A stretch of DNA of 18,202 bases from the NCBI GenBank assembly GCA_028817635.1, contig JAPPPH010000192.1:1-18202 (forward strand), written 5' to 3'. Within the stretch, counting starts at the first letter, position 1, and the number at the start of each line of letters is the position of its first letter. Below are positions 1-8,035 of the stretch, piece after piece. This DNA comes from Verrucomicrobiales bacterium. Lineage in GTDB: Bacteria; Verrucomicrobiota; Verrucomicrobiia; Limisphaerales; UBA1096. A program made the position numbers and the translations under genes. The notes below the pieces were generated by a model that did no database searches, was not told the DNA's origin, and saw only the letters and a program-made list of their open reading frames with translations.

Positions 1-334
1 GGTTGCCGCCGTAGGGCTCACCGAGGCGGAGGCGAAAGAGAAGGGACACGAAGTCTCGGTGGGGGCATTTCCGTTTCAGGCCAACGGCAGGGCGGTGGCC
101 GGGGCGCACGCGGACGGCTTGGCCAAGGTCATCGCCGACAAGGAAACCGACCGCGTGCTGGGCGCGCAGATCCTCTCCGCCAACGCCTCAGAACTAATCG
201 CTGAGGCGGTGCTATTGATGGAGTTTGACGGCAGTGCGGAGGACTTGGCACGGACGATCCACGCGCATCCGACGATGTCGGAAGGACTGCGCGAGGCGGC
301 TCACATGGCCATGGGCGAGCCGCTGCATATTTAG
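1..334 (+). CDS. lpd: Dihydrolipoamide dehydrogenase (E3), C-terminal fragment
   Basis: The 3' end of a flavoprotein disulfide reductase gene cut by the left edge; the reading frame is open from base 2. E3 reoxidises the dihydrolipoyl groups of the pyruvate, 2-oxoglutarate or glycine-cleavage complexes in the cytoplasm, passing electrons through FAD and a redox disulfide to NAD+. What is visible is the dimerisation domain: it begins VAAVGLTEAEAKEKG, continues through ANGRAVA and GLAKVIADKETDRVLGAQ, and carries the signature HAHPTMSE, whose His and Glu form the catalytic dyad at the partner's active site. Only about 110 residues of the usual 460-480 are present, so the FAD and NAD domains and the CxxxxC disulfide are outside the window. 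The gene converges on the skp gene and ends just before a shared terminator. The family call is firm; the parent complex cannot be told from this fragment. Confidence 0.93.
   Translation, partial: VAAVGLTEAEAKEKGHEVSVGAFPFQANGRAVAGAHADGLAKVIADKETDRVLGAQILSANASELIAEAVLLMEFDGSAEDLARTIHAHPTMSEGLREAAHMAMGEPLHI
118..127. repeat. CTTGGCCAAG palindrome copy inside lpd
   Basis: An exact core copy with G on both sides (GCTTGGCCAAGG), read in the RLAK frame as GLAK. The GxxK(I/V)I motif is native to Lpd at this position, so this copy may be partly coincidental codon use rather than an insertion. Confidence 0.5.
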
Positions 335-348
335 CGCTTGGCCACGCG
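335..348. repeat. Degenerate palindrome copy directly after the lpd stop
   Basis: CGCTTGGCCACGCG differs from the full 14-mer CGCTTGGCCAAGCG at one base. It starts at the first base after the lpd TAG and lies about 10 bp before the terminator stem. This is the only copy in the lpd-skp convergent gap. Confidence 0.6.
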
Positions 349-357
349 GGCGCAAAA

Positions 358-387
358 AAAGCGCCGATGTATGTGGCTCGGCGCTTT
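358..387. terminator. Bidirectional intrinsic terminator between lpd and skp
   Basis: A perfect 10-bp stem, AAAGCGCCGA (358-367) pairing with TCGGCGCTTT (378-387), encloses a 10-nt loop. An A-run on the left (from 354) and TTT followed by TATTTT on the right give a U-tract in either direction. It lies midway between two convergent stop codons (334 and 408), as expected for a shared terminator. Confidence 0.8.
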
Positions 388-407
388 CGTATTTTCCGGT
401 ATGGAAA

Positions 408-1079
408 TTATTTCTCAGCGGGAGCCGGCGCAGGGGCGGGGGCTGCCGGGATGGAGGTTCCCTCGGCCGCCGGCGGCTGCTTCGCCTTGTATTCCTCCGG
501 CATGTCCTTGTTGAGTTCAACAAGCACCACGTCGGACAGATCATTTTTTCCCACCGTATAAATGACGTTGGCTGTGATTCTATCGCCCAAGTTGAGCACG
601 AGGTCGTAGCCCGCTTCCTTGGCCTTGGCGGCGACAACTTCCTTGATCTCGTCCATCCGGGCTCTGGTGAGGCGGTCGCCCATTTCCCTCATGGTACGGT
701 CCGCATTCCGCTTGTACTCGGCGTGTTGGGTCATCGAACGGCGGTGATCCCCCTGTTTTTCTTGATACTTTTTGGCATCGGCCTCCTGCTTGGCCTTTGA
801 GTTGGCGGGATCCCGTACGCTCTCGGCCAAGCGGATGAGTTCCTGCTCGATCTGCTTGATCTCATCGATCATGCCTTGTTCGATTTTTTGAAAATCAGCC
901 CGGCGCTCTGCTGATTGACTCCGGGACAGCTGGGTTTTCCAATAGCCGTTAAAGACTTTCCCTATGTCAACCGTCCCAATTTTGAGTGCTTCCTGCGCTT
1001 GGCCCACCCCGGTAAAGGCGACCAACGCCAGAGCCAAAGTGGCCAACCGTAATCGTATCATGTTCGTGTGTTTTTTCAT
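408..1079 (-). CDS. skp: OmpH/Skp-family periplasmic chaperone
   Basis: A 223-residue exported protein of the OmpH/Skp family, which holds unfolded outer-membrane proteins in the periplasm on their way to the Bam complex. A Sec signal peptide covers about residues 1-28 (basic start, then LATLALALVAF, cleavage near VGQA). The mature part starts LKIGTVDIGKVFNGYW, the usual first beta strand and helix of the family. A long charged helical region (about 45-165) matches the coiled-coil tentacles. The C-terminus is a low-complexity Ala/Pro tail (AAPAPAPAPAEK), longer than in E. coli Skp. The gene follows bamA by 8 nt on the same strand, the common bamA-skp order, so co-transcription is likely. No Shine-Dalgarno is seen; the leader reads ACTGAAA directly before ATG. 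M7 is an alternative start. Confidence 0.85.
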   Translation of the reverse strand: MKKHTNMIRLRLATLALALVAFTGVGQAQEALKIGTVDIGKVFNGYWKTQLSRSQSAERRADFQKIEQGMIDEIKQIEQELIRLAESVRDPANSKAKQEADAKKYQEKQGDHRRSMTQHAEYKRNADRTMREMGDRLTRARMDEIKEVVAAKAKEAGYDLVLNLGDRITANVIYTVGKNDLSDVVLVELNKDMPEEYKAKQPPAAEGTSIPAAPAPAPAPAEK

Positions 1080-1087
1080 TTTTCAGT

Positions 1088-3823
1088 TTAAAAGGTTCGA
1101 TTGTACCCGACGCCGAAGTGGAACTCTCCGCCGCCGTCGACGTAGTCGGGGTGAGTGATGGGGAAGCCGTAGTCGAGACGTAGCGGCCCGAGCATGGGTA
1201 CGGTTAGGCGCAGGCCGACGCCCCAGTTGTCGGCGTACTCGCCGAGGTCGAACTCGTACGGGTCGAGGTAGGACATTCCGATGTCGTAAAATACGGCAAA
1301 GCGCAGTCTCTCGATGATTGGGATGGTGTACTCCGCAGAACCAAACCAGTAACTGCTGCCGCCGAGTGGCTCGGAGCTATCGACCATGACCGGGTTCCAA
1401 ACAGTGCCATCCTCTTGGGAGAATACCGGTGTTTGGTGGGGCGTGCCATTTTGCGAAAACGGAAAATCGGATGGAGTATGCTGAACCGGGACGAATTTGT
1501 CTTTCTCAACAACTTTGCCGTCCTTGGTCACGTCCACATGATAGCCGTAGTGCTGGGCTCCATTGAACGTGCCTTTGCTGAGCTTCCATTTTTTCAGGCG
1601 CGGACCGATATCGCGGTGGTCGTAGCCCCGCATGGAATGGGTGCCACCGAGAAAGAAACGATCAAAGTAAGGCACGCGACTGCTGCCTCCGAAGCTGTCC
1701 ACCACGCCAATCCGGCCGACCAGTTCCAGCACGTGGCCTCTCATCAAGCCGGGGAAGTAGTAGGATGATTCGAGTTCGAGCTGATACATTTCGGTTTCGC
1801 CGCCGAACGGCCCGCCGGCGATCTCGGCGGTAAACTGGGTGTTCTGTCCCCGGGTCGGCATCAGGCCGTGGTTCAGTGTGCTGTATGCCACGAAGGTACC
1901 GAATTTGGAGACCATCCGGTCGTGGTTCAATTCGGCGTATTCCCCTTCATCCCGGCGGGCGTCATCAAATTCCCAGTCGAACGGGTTTGTCGTGCGTGAA
2001 GTGGGGGAAACCAATCCGCCCTGGATGATGTCATGCTCCTGCAGCATGTAGGTGTAGTACGAGCGGTCGTGAATCCCCACCCGCTCGACGGTGTAATTGA
2101 CCCCACCGTAGGTGTAGTCGTCCCACAGTGTTCTGGACAATCCCACACGCGCTCCGGTCCGTTTTTGTGTGAAGTAATGGCTTAGAAACCGGTTATCGCG
2201 GTGGTACAGATCGACTGCGAGACGTAGTTTTTTGTCAAAAAGAAACGGCTCCTCGAAGGTGATCATGTAATCCTCGTGCCTGCGACCAGCGGTGACCTGC
2301 AGCCTGAATTTCTGGCCGCCTCCGGTGAAGAATGGCGGGTTAAACAGGTCAAAGTTGCCCTGTGTGTAACCGACCTGAGCGTAGAGTGACATGATCGAGC
2401 CGTAGCCAAAACCCATCATGATGTTCCCGGTGCGTCCCTCGGTCACACCGATGACGAGGTTTCTTTTGTTCGGCAGTTCCTCGATCTGCTCGACCTCAGT
2501 CTCCACCCTCTCGAACAGCCCTGTGCCCTCGAGACGGCGTTTGCTCAGGTTCACGCTGACCATGTCGAACGTGTCACCCGGATATATGGCCAACTCACGA
2601 CGGATGACCTTGTCCTTGGTGATCGTGTTGCCTCGAATCTCAATTCGCTCCACTTCAACCGGTTCGTTCTCCTCGATGGTGTAGTGAATATCGATCTCGC
2701 CTGTGCCGGTGTTGGGGGTGATCTCAGAATTAACATCCACATCCAAGTACCCCTTCATTTCGTACAATTCCTTGATGGCCCGGGCGTCCTCTTCGCGAAG
2801 CTCGGGAGTAAAAATGTAGCCCGGTAATAAGCGCGGCCCAACGTGATATTCAAATGTAGTCCGGCCGTTGCGAAGATCCGCATCGGAATAAACCGTATCG
2901 GTGTTCCCCTCAAAAGTAACATCGCCCACGCGGTATTTGAATCCCTCGGAAATCGTGAGGCGAATGACCATCTTGTTCCCCTTCTCGTTCCTCTCGATTA
3001 CCTCGTCCACAATATCGAAGTCGATGTAGCCGAACGAGTGGTAGAATTTCTTCAGATCGTCCTTGTCCAAGTCCCACTGATCCTCCTCGAACTTGCCGCT
3101 ACCGGTCAACCAGGACATCCACCAATGCCGCCTTGTCTTGATGACTTTTCGTAGTTGCCGCTGGGTGAAGATCGGCTCGTGTTTTTCACCATCCCTGATC
3201 GCCTCGAAGATGATGTCGTCGATCTTGACCCGGGGGCCGGGTTCTATCTCAAACGTGACCGAGGCCTGCCCCCGTTCAAGATCCTCTTCCGGATTAAACG
3301 TCACTCTGGCCTGATGGTAGCCGGCCTTGTTGTATTCCTTCTCGATGGCCCGGCTGTCGGATGCCAGAGCCAGCCCGTTAAGGGTGTCCCCGACGCGTGA
3401 CCGGATTTTTCGCATCAGTTTGCTCCGGCGGAATTTCCTCCCGGAGTTTCCATCGAACCGAATCTCGGTCACCGTGGGTACACTGCGAAGAACGTAACGA
3501 ACCACCACCCCGTCATTTTCGCGCTCGAATTTGACATTGACCGTCCGGAAGAAATTCGTGGCCATCAGGCTCTCGATATCATCATCGGTAACCAATGGGC
3601 GGAATGGTTCGCCTTTCTTGAGACGGATATGGGCAAAGATGAATTCGTCGGACGCCGCCCGTGGCCCGATATGCTGAAGTTCGATCTCCTTGACCAAATT
3701 CCGCTGGGCCACCACAGCCGGTTGCTGGCCCTTGGCCAAGGCGGGGGACAGCAGCAGGGCGACGAGAAAAACTTGGCCAAGCGCTTGGCCAAGCCAACGC
3801 AGCATCCCCGCCGGACTAGTCAT
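1088..3823 (-). CDS. bamA: Outer-membrane protein assembly factor BamA
   Basis: BamA inserts beta-barrel proteins into the outer membrane. From the chosen ATG the product has 911 residues: a signal peptide (hydrophobic VFLVALLLSPALA, cleavage near ALA-KG), five POTRA repeats in the periplasm (for example TVTEIRFDGNSGRKF, VGDVTFEGNTDTVY, VERIEIRGNTITKDKVI), then a 16-strand barrel ending in Phe (GVGYNRTF), the usual terminal signal of barrel proteins. The conserved loop-6 (V)RGF motif appears as MRGYDHRDIGPR. The longest frame starts at 3865, but the ATG at 3823 overlaps the dnaB stop by 8 nt and fits translational coupling; the ATG at 3805 is a third choice. About 80 residues follow MRGY before the next clear strand (YWFGSAEYTIPI), longer than usual. 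Two copies of the dispersed palindrome are built into the signal peptide. It likely forms an operon with dnaB and skp. Confidence 0.93.
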   Translation of the reverse strand: MTSPAGMLRWLGQALGQVFLVALLLSPALAKGQQPAVVAQRNLVKEIELQHIGPRAASDEFIFAHIRLKKGEPFRPLVTDDDIESLMATNFFRTVNVKFERENDGVVVRYVLRSVPTVTEIRFDGNSGRKFRRSKLMRKIRSRVGDTLNGLALASDSRAIEKEYNKAGYHQARVTFNPEEDLERGQASVTFEIEPGPRVKIDDIIFEAIRDGEKHEPIFTQRQLRKVIKTRRHWWMSWLTGSGKFEEDQWDLDKDDLKKFYHSFGYIDFDIVDEVIERNEKGNKMVIRLTISEGFKYRVGDVTFEGNTDTVYSDADLRNGRTTFEYHVGPRLLPGYIFTPELREEDARAIKELYEMKGYLDVDVNSEITPNTGTGEIDIHYTIEENEPVEVERIEIRGNTITKDKVIRRELAIYPGDTFDMVSVNLSKRRLEGTGLFERVETEVEQIEELPNKRNLVIGVTEGRTGNIMMGFGYGSIMSLYAQVGYTQGNFDLFNPPFFTGGGQKFRLQVTAGRRHEDYMITFEEPFLFDKKLRLAVDLYHRDNRFLSHYFTQKRTGARVGLSRTLWDDYTYGGVNYTVERVGIHDRSYYTYMLQEHDIIQGGLVSPTSRTTNPFDWEFDDARRDEGEYAELNHDRMVSKFGTFVAYSTLNHGLMPTRGQNTQFTAEIAGGPFGGETEMYQLELESSYYFPGLMRGHVLELVGRIGVVDSFGGSSRVPYFDRFFLGGTHSMRGYDHRDIGPRLKKWKLSKGTFNGAQHYGYHVDVTKDGKVVEKDKFVPVQHTPSDFPFSQNGTPHQTPVFSQEDGTVWNPVMVDSSEPLGGSSYWFGSAEYTIPIIERLRFAVFYDIGMSYLDPYEFDLGEYADNWGVGLRLTVPMLGPLRLDYGFPITHPDYVDGGGEFHFGVGYNRTF
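3731..3740. repeat. Palindrome copy at the BamA signal-peptide cleavage site
   Basis: Exact CTTGGCCAAG, flanked CCTTGGCCAAGG. On the coding (minus) strand it supplies Leu-Ala-Lys in SPALAKGQQ, so it overlaps the predicted signal-peptidase site. Confidence 0.75.
3772..3793. repeat. Tandem palindrome dimer inside the BamA signal peptide
   Basis: Two exact cores at 3772-3781 and 3784-3793 with the 12-bp period seen in the other dimers. On the bamA strand they read in the LGQA frame and give WLGQALGQVF, the start of the signal peptide's hydrophobic segment. The second copy extends to the 12-mer GCTTGGCCAAGC. Confidence 0.85.
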
Positions 3824-5270
3824 CCTGCGGCATGTCTTCACGAGTGAACTTGGCTGCGTTCTCAAATCTTGTGTAACCCTTCAAAAAGGTCAGGGGAACA
3901 TCCCCGGTCGGGCCATTGCGCTGCTTGGCAATGAGGAGATTCACCGGCCGCGCCTCGCTGTCGGGGTCGTCCGTGTCCTCGTCCACGCCGCCCGGCTTGT
4001 ACAGCAACCCCACGAGATCGGCATCCTGCTCGATGGATCCGGATTCGCGAAGGTCTGAAAGTCGCGGCTTGCGGTTTTTGTCCTTCTCCAACTCGCGGTT
4101 GAGCTGACTGAGGACAATGACCGGCACACCGAGCGTCTTGGCCATGGCCTTGATCCCGCTGGAAATCTCAGCGATCTCCTGCTGGCGGTTCTCTCCTGCC
4201 CGCCGCGAAGTAGAATGAAGCAGTTGCAGGTAGTCAATGACAAACAGCTTGATGTCGTGCTGTTGCCACATTCGGCGAGCACGGGCACTGAGCTGCAGGA
4301 TGGAGAGACCGGCCGTGTCGTCAATGTGCAGGGCGGACTTGGCCAGCCGGCTGGCAGTCTCATGGATACGCGGAAAATCTCTCGGGGTCAGCATACCCTC
4401 CTGCATTTCGTGGCTGTTGATCCGCGCAAGTGAGCTGATCATTCTCATGACAAGCGACTCGGAGGACATTTCCAGGCTGAACACCCCGACCGGCAGTTGC
4501 AGGTTCAGCGCCACATGCTCCACGATGTTCATCGCCAGCGAGGTCTTGCCCATTGATGGCCGGGCGGCCACCACGATCATCTCACCGGGGTGCAGGCCGG
4601 TGGTCATTCGGTCCAGATCTGCAAAACCGGTCTCCACCCCGGTTGTGGAGCCCTTGTTTTTAAAGAGCATCTCGATCTTGCCGACCGCGTCCTGAACATG
4701 CTCCACGATCGTCGGCATGTCGGTGATGTTGTGATCGCGGTTGATGGCCAGCACCGCCTGTTCGACCTCGCCCACCAGACGGTCGACCTCGCCGGTCTCA
4801 TCATACGCATCGGCGATGGCCTTGGTGCAGGTCTGGATCATCCGCCGCAGCAGGGCCTGATCCCGGACAATCTCAAAATAATACTCGAGGTTCGCCGCCG
4901 ACGGTACGCTGTCCTGCAACTCGGTGAGGTAGGCCACGCCGCCAATGTTGTCCAACTCGCCGGCGGTGCGGAGTTGGTGCGACAGGGTCAGCAGATCAAT
5001 CGGGGCGTTCGCCTCATACATCGACACCATCGCGGCGTAGATCGCCTGATGCCGCAAATCGTAAAACACCGTCTCGTCCTTGACCTTCTCGATGCAGGCC
5101 GGGAGGTTTTGCCGAGTGTCGAGCAGGATGCAGCCCAGCACGCCCTGCTCGGCGGCTAGGTCGTTCGGCGGGGTGCGGCCAATCGGGACGACCGTTTGAT
5201 TGTCCCGCTGGCGGGGCGTGTACTTTAGATCCTTCTCAGGAAGGGGAGATGATTCCGGCACATCAGGCAC
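3816..5270 (-). CDS. dnaB: Replicative DNA helicase DnaB
   Basis: DnaB is the hexameric 5'-3' helicase that unwinds the replication fork and recruits primase. The 484-residue product is full length. The N-terminal domain (about 33-135, PPNDLAAEQGVLGCILLD) binds primase and the RecA-like motor domain follows. Visible motifs are GVETGFADLDRMTTGL (211-225), Walker A ARPSMGKTS (236-244), VFSLEMSSESLVMRM, Walker B LFVIDYLQL (342-350), the SQLNRELE segment (388-395), the arginine-finger region DLRESGSIEQDADLV and the closing QRNGPTG and FLKGYTRFE. No intein interrupts it. The start is GTG; an in-frame TGA two codons upstream rules out a longer product. It is divergent from mutS and its stop overlaps the likely bamA start, which suggests one leftward transcript dnaB-bamA-skp. 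Confidence 0.95.
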   Translation of the reverse strand: MPDVPESSPLPEKDLKYTPRQRDNQTVVPIGRTPPNDLAAEQGVLGCILLDTRQNLPACIEKVKDETVFYDLRHQAIYAAMVSMYEANAPIDLLTLSHQLRTAGELDNIGGVAYLTELQDSVPSAANLEYYFEIVRDQALLRRMIQTCTKAIADAYDETGEVDRLVGEVEQAVLAINRDHNITDMPTIVEHVQDAVGKIEMLFKNKGSTTGVETGFADLDRMTTGLHPGEMIVVAARPSMGKTSLAMNIVEHVALNLQLPVGVFSLEMSSESLVMRMISSLARINSHEMQEGMLTPRDFPRIHETASRLAKSALHIDDTAGLSILQLSARARRMWQQHDIKLFVIDYLQLLHSTSRRAGENRQQEIAEISSGIKAMAKTLGVPVIVLSQLNRELEKDKNRKPRLSDLRESGSIEQDADLVGLLYKPGGVDEDTDDPDSEARPVNLLIAKQRNGPTGDVPLTFLKGYTRFENAAKFTREDMPQDD

Positions 5271-5397
5271 GACTCAAGAAAACCGAAAACCCACCGGCTT
5301 TGCAACGATGAGAAGTTGGCAGGTTATCGACAGGGTTATTCGCAACACCACCCGCGCTTGGCCAAGCGCTTGGCCAAGCGGACCGGGTTGTGGATAT
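5271..5397. promoter_or_regulatory. Divergent dnaB/mutS control region with two DnaA-box-like 9-mers
   Basis: This short gap must hold the start signals of both dnaB (left) and mutS (right). TTATCGACA (5324-5332) and, on the other strand, ATATCCACA (complement of 5389-5397) each differ by one base from the DnaA box TTATCCACA, and they flank the palindrome dimer at 5354-5380. No convincing -35/-10 pair was found. Single-mismatch 9-mers can arise by chance, and the second overlaps the putative mutS start, so the regulatory reading is weak. Confidence 0.25.
5354..5380. repeat. Tandem palindrome dimer upstream of mutS
   Basis: The cleanest dimer in the window: two overlapping exact CGCTTGGCCAAGCG 14-mers (5355-5368 and 5367-5380). 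Alone the palindrome has no loop, but the dimer can fold as an 11-bp stem (CGCTTGGCCAA with TTGGCCAAGCG) around a GCGC loop. It ends 9 bp before the annotated mutS GTG, where a stem could affect translation if the transcript starts upstream of it. Confidence 0.9.
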
Positions 5398-8020
5398 CTT
5401 CCCCTCGACCGATTCCGGTGTGGCCCTTAATTTCGCCCCGGTGCCGAAGGAGGCGAAACTCACCCCGATGATGGCCCAGTACCGGCAGTGCAAAGGCCAA
5501 CTGCCGACTGGGACCATTCTGCTGTTTCGCTTGGGGGACTTTTACGAGATGTTCTTCGAGGACGCCAAGGAGGCGGCCGGCATCCTCAACGTCGCACTGA
5601 CCAAGCGCGGCGACACGCCGATGTGCGGCATCCCGTACCACGCCACCGGCAGCTACATGGCCAAGCTGCTGCAGGCCGGCCGCAAGGTGGCCATCTGTGA
5701 TCAGGTCGAGACAGCCAAGCCAGGGCAACTGGTCAAGCGCGAGATCACCCAGATCATCAGCCCGGGCGCACACTTCGACGAGCGCATGCTCGAGGCCGGG
5801 CGCAACAATTTTCTCATCGCCGTCGCCACCTCCGGCAGCCGGTTCGGTGTGGCGGCCGTGGACCTGACGACCGGCGACTTCAAGGTGGCCGAGCTGGAAA
5901 ATGAAGCGGCAGTCGTCGCCGAGCTGGAACGGCTCAACCCCGGCGAGGTGATTTACCCGGAGGAGGCCAAGCCGCTGGCCGAGTTGATCGAGCCAAACGT
6001 CAGCGTGCTCAACGGCTACGAGGGCTGGGTGTTCGCGCTGGAGACGGCGGAGTTCACGCTGAAGGATCATTTCAAGGTGGCCGCGCTCGACGGCTTCGGG
6101 CTGAAGGGCCGGCCGGCAGCGATCGGCGCAGCCGGCGGCGCACTCCACTATGTCAGCCAACATTTGCGGCGCGACGTGACGCACTTCACCCGGCTGACAT
6201 TTTATGAGGTGGCCGACTACCTCGTGCTCGATGCCGCCACGCTCAAGCATTTGGAAATCCTCGAGCCGCTCCATCGCGAGGCGGCCAAACCGGCGACGCT
6301 CTACGCCGCAATGAACCGCACCTCCACGCCGATGGGCGCCCGGCGGTTGCGCGACTGGCTGTCGCAGCCGCTCTCGGCGGTCGAACCGATCCGCCAACGG
6401 CAGGAGGCCGTGGCCCGGTTCATTCACAACGGGCCGGCGCTGGACCGGTTCCGCGAGAGCCTCAAAGAGGTGCGCGACCTCGAGCGGATGATCAGCCGCC
6501 TGAGCATCGGCTCCGGCAACGCGCGCGACCTTGTGCAGCTTCGCGGTGCACTGCTGCAACTCCCCGGCCTTCGCAGCCTGATCGCCGAGGTGCAGCAGGC
6601 GTCCGACCCGGTCGCGCCGTCCCTCAGCGAGGACGTGTTCGAGGAGGAAACTGACAATGACCTCCCGCCGCTGCTAAGCCAGTTGGGGGGGCAACTGCAC
6701 GAGCTGCCGGAGGTGGCCGACCTGGTTTCGCGGGCCATCGCCGACGACCCGCCGATGGCGCTGAAGGACGGCGGCATCATCCGCGAAGGCTTCGACCCCG
6801 CGCTCGACGAACTGCGCCGGGGCGCCACCGAGGGCAAGGACTGGATCGCCAAGCTACAGCAGGAGGAGATGGAGAAGACCGGCATCACCTCGCTCAAGGT
6901 GCGGTTCAATTCCGTGTTCGGATATTTCATCGAGGTGACCCGCGCCAACCTCGACAAGGTGCCGGAGCACTACACCCGCAAGCAGACGCTGGCCAACGCC
7001 GAGCGGTTCATCACGCCGGAGTTAAAGGAGATGGAGGGCAAAATCCTCGGCTCCGAGGAGCGCAGCCAAAAGCTGGAGTACGAGCTGTTCCAGCGCGTGC
7101 GCGAGGAGATTTTAAAGTCACTGCCACAGGTGCAGGAGATCGCCTCCGCGCTGGCACAGCTCGACGTGCTGGCCGGGTTTGCCGAGGTGGCACGGCTTCA
7201 CGCACACGTTTGCCCCGACATCCGGGACGAGGGCGTCCTGCAGATCGACGAGGGCCGCCACCCGGTGCTCGAGCAATCCATGACCGGCGAACCGTTCGTG
7301 CCAAACGACACGCAGCTCGACCGCGAAACCCGTCAGGTCGCCGTGATCACCGGCCCGAACATGGCCGGCAAAAGCACCTACATCCGGCAGGTCGCCCTGC
7401 TGTCGTTGCTCGCCCACACCGGCGCCTTCCTCCCGGCGCGGCAGGCGCGCGTCGATCTCGTCGACCGCATCTTCACCCGCATCGGTGCGAGCGACGACCT
7501 CTCCCGCGGCCAATCCACCTTCATGGTCGAAATGAGCGAGACGGCGAATATCCTGAACAACGCCACCGACCGCAGCCTCGTCGTACTCGACGAAGTCGGC
7601 CGCGGCACGAGCACGTTCGACGGCCTGAGCCTCGCGTGGTCCATCGTTGAGCACCTGCACAACCAGGTCGGTGCCAAGACACTGTTCGCGACGCACTACC
7701 ACGAGTTGACCGAGCTGGCCGGCCGACTGCCGCGCCTCGCCAACTTCAACGTCGCTGTACGGGAGTGGAACGACCAGATCGTGTTTCTGCACAAGATCAT
7801 CGAGGGCGGTGCGGACAAAAGCTACGGCATCCACGTGGCCCGTCTGGCCGGCGTGCCCGGCCCGGTGATCGAGCGGGCCAAGGCCATCCTGCGCAACCTC
7901 GAGGACACCGAGCTGTCGCCGGACGGCGGCACCCGCTACGTCTCCCGGCAATCGGCCGAGCGCGAGACGCTTCGCAACATCGAGCCATCGCCGCAGTTGG
8001 ACCTCTTCGCAGGCCAATGA
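5390..8020 (+). CDS. mutS: DNA mismatch repair ATPase MutS
   Basis: MutS recognises mismatches and small loops and recruits MutL. The 876-residue product has the mismatch-reading motif GDFYEMF (Phe51-x-Glu53), connector, lever and clamp regions, and the C-terminal ABC-type ATPase with Walker A GPNMAGKST (about 655-663), STFMVEMSETANIL, Walker B LVVLDEVGRGTSTFDGLSLAW and the switch TLFATHYHEL. It ends in QLDLFAGQ; QLDLF (869-873) matches the beta-clamp binding pentapeptide, so tethering to the sliding clamp is likely. The start is uncertain: GTG 5390 gives about 25 residues before the family's usual opening TPMMAQYRQCK, and a GTG at 5420 or ATG at 5468 would shorten this. It is MutS1, not MutS2: the mismatch-recognition domain is present and no Smr domain is seen. 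It is divergent from dnaB. Confidence 0.95.
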   Translation: MDIFPSTDSGVALNFAPVPKEAKLTPMMAQYRQCKGQLPTGTILLFRLGDFYEMFFEDAKEAAGILNVALTKRGDTPMCGIPYHATGSYMAKLLQAGRKVAICDQVETAKPGQLVKREITQIISPGAHFDERMLEAGRNNFLIAVATSGSRFGVAAVDLTTGDFKVAELENEAAVVAELERLNPGEVIYPEEAKPLAELIEPNVSVLNGYEGWVFALETAEFTLKDHFKVAALDGFGLKGRPAAIGAAGGALHYVSQHLRRDVTHFTRLTFYEVADYLVLDAATLKHLEILEPLHREAAKPATLYAAMNRTSTPMGARRLRDWLSQPLSAVEPIRQRQEAVARFIHNGPALDRFRESLKEVRDLERMISRLSIGSGNARDLVQLRGALLQLPGLRSLIAEVQQASDPVAPSLSEDVFEEETDNDLPPLLSQLGGQLHELPEVADLVSRAIADDPPMALKDGGIIREGFDPALDELRRGATEGKDWIAKLQQEEMEKTGITSLKVRFNSVFGYFIEVTRANLDKVPEHYTRKQTLANAERFITPELKEMEGKILGSEERSQKLEYELFQRVREEILKSLPQVQEIASALAQLDVLAGFAEVARLHAHVCPDIRDEGVLQIDEGRHPVLEQSMTGEPFVPNDTQLDRETRQVAVITGPNMAGKSTYIRQVALLSLLAHTGAFLPARQARVDLVDRIFTRIGASDDLSRGQSTFMVEMSETANILNNATDRSLVVLDEVGRGTSTFDGLSLAWSIVEHLHNQVGAKTLFATHYHELTELAGRLPRLANFNVAVREWNDQIVFLHKIIEGGADKSYGIHVARLAGVPGPVIERAKAILRNLEDTELSPDGGTRYVSRQSAERETLRNIEPSPQLDLFAGQ

Positions 8021-8035
8021 CGGCTTGACCTGTGA

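Noticed and set aside
225..800. Open frame of 191 codons on the plus strand across the lpd end and skp
   Set aside because: It runs across a clear terminator and is antisense to the well-supported skp gene; the product is Arg/Gly-rich with no recognisable domain.
4137..4146. Near-matches to the palindrome such as CTTGGCCATG in dnaB and GCTTGGCCGG at 14978
   Set aside because: They keep only half of the palindrome and encode conserved residues of their genes, so chance plus codon use explains them.
5336..6559. Open frame of 407 codons antisense to mutS
   Set aside because: High-GC shadow of mutS: the His/Arg/Ala/Gly-rich product has no domain, and mutS itself is certain.
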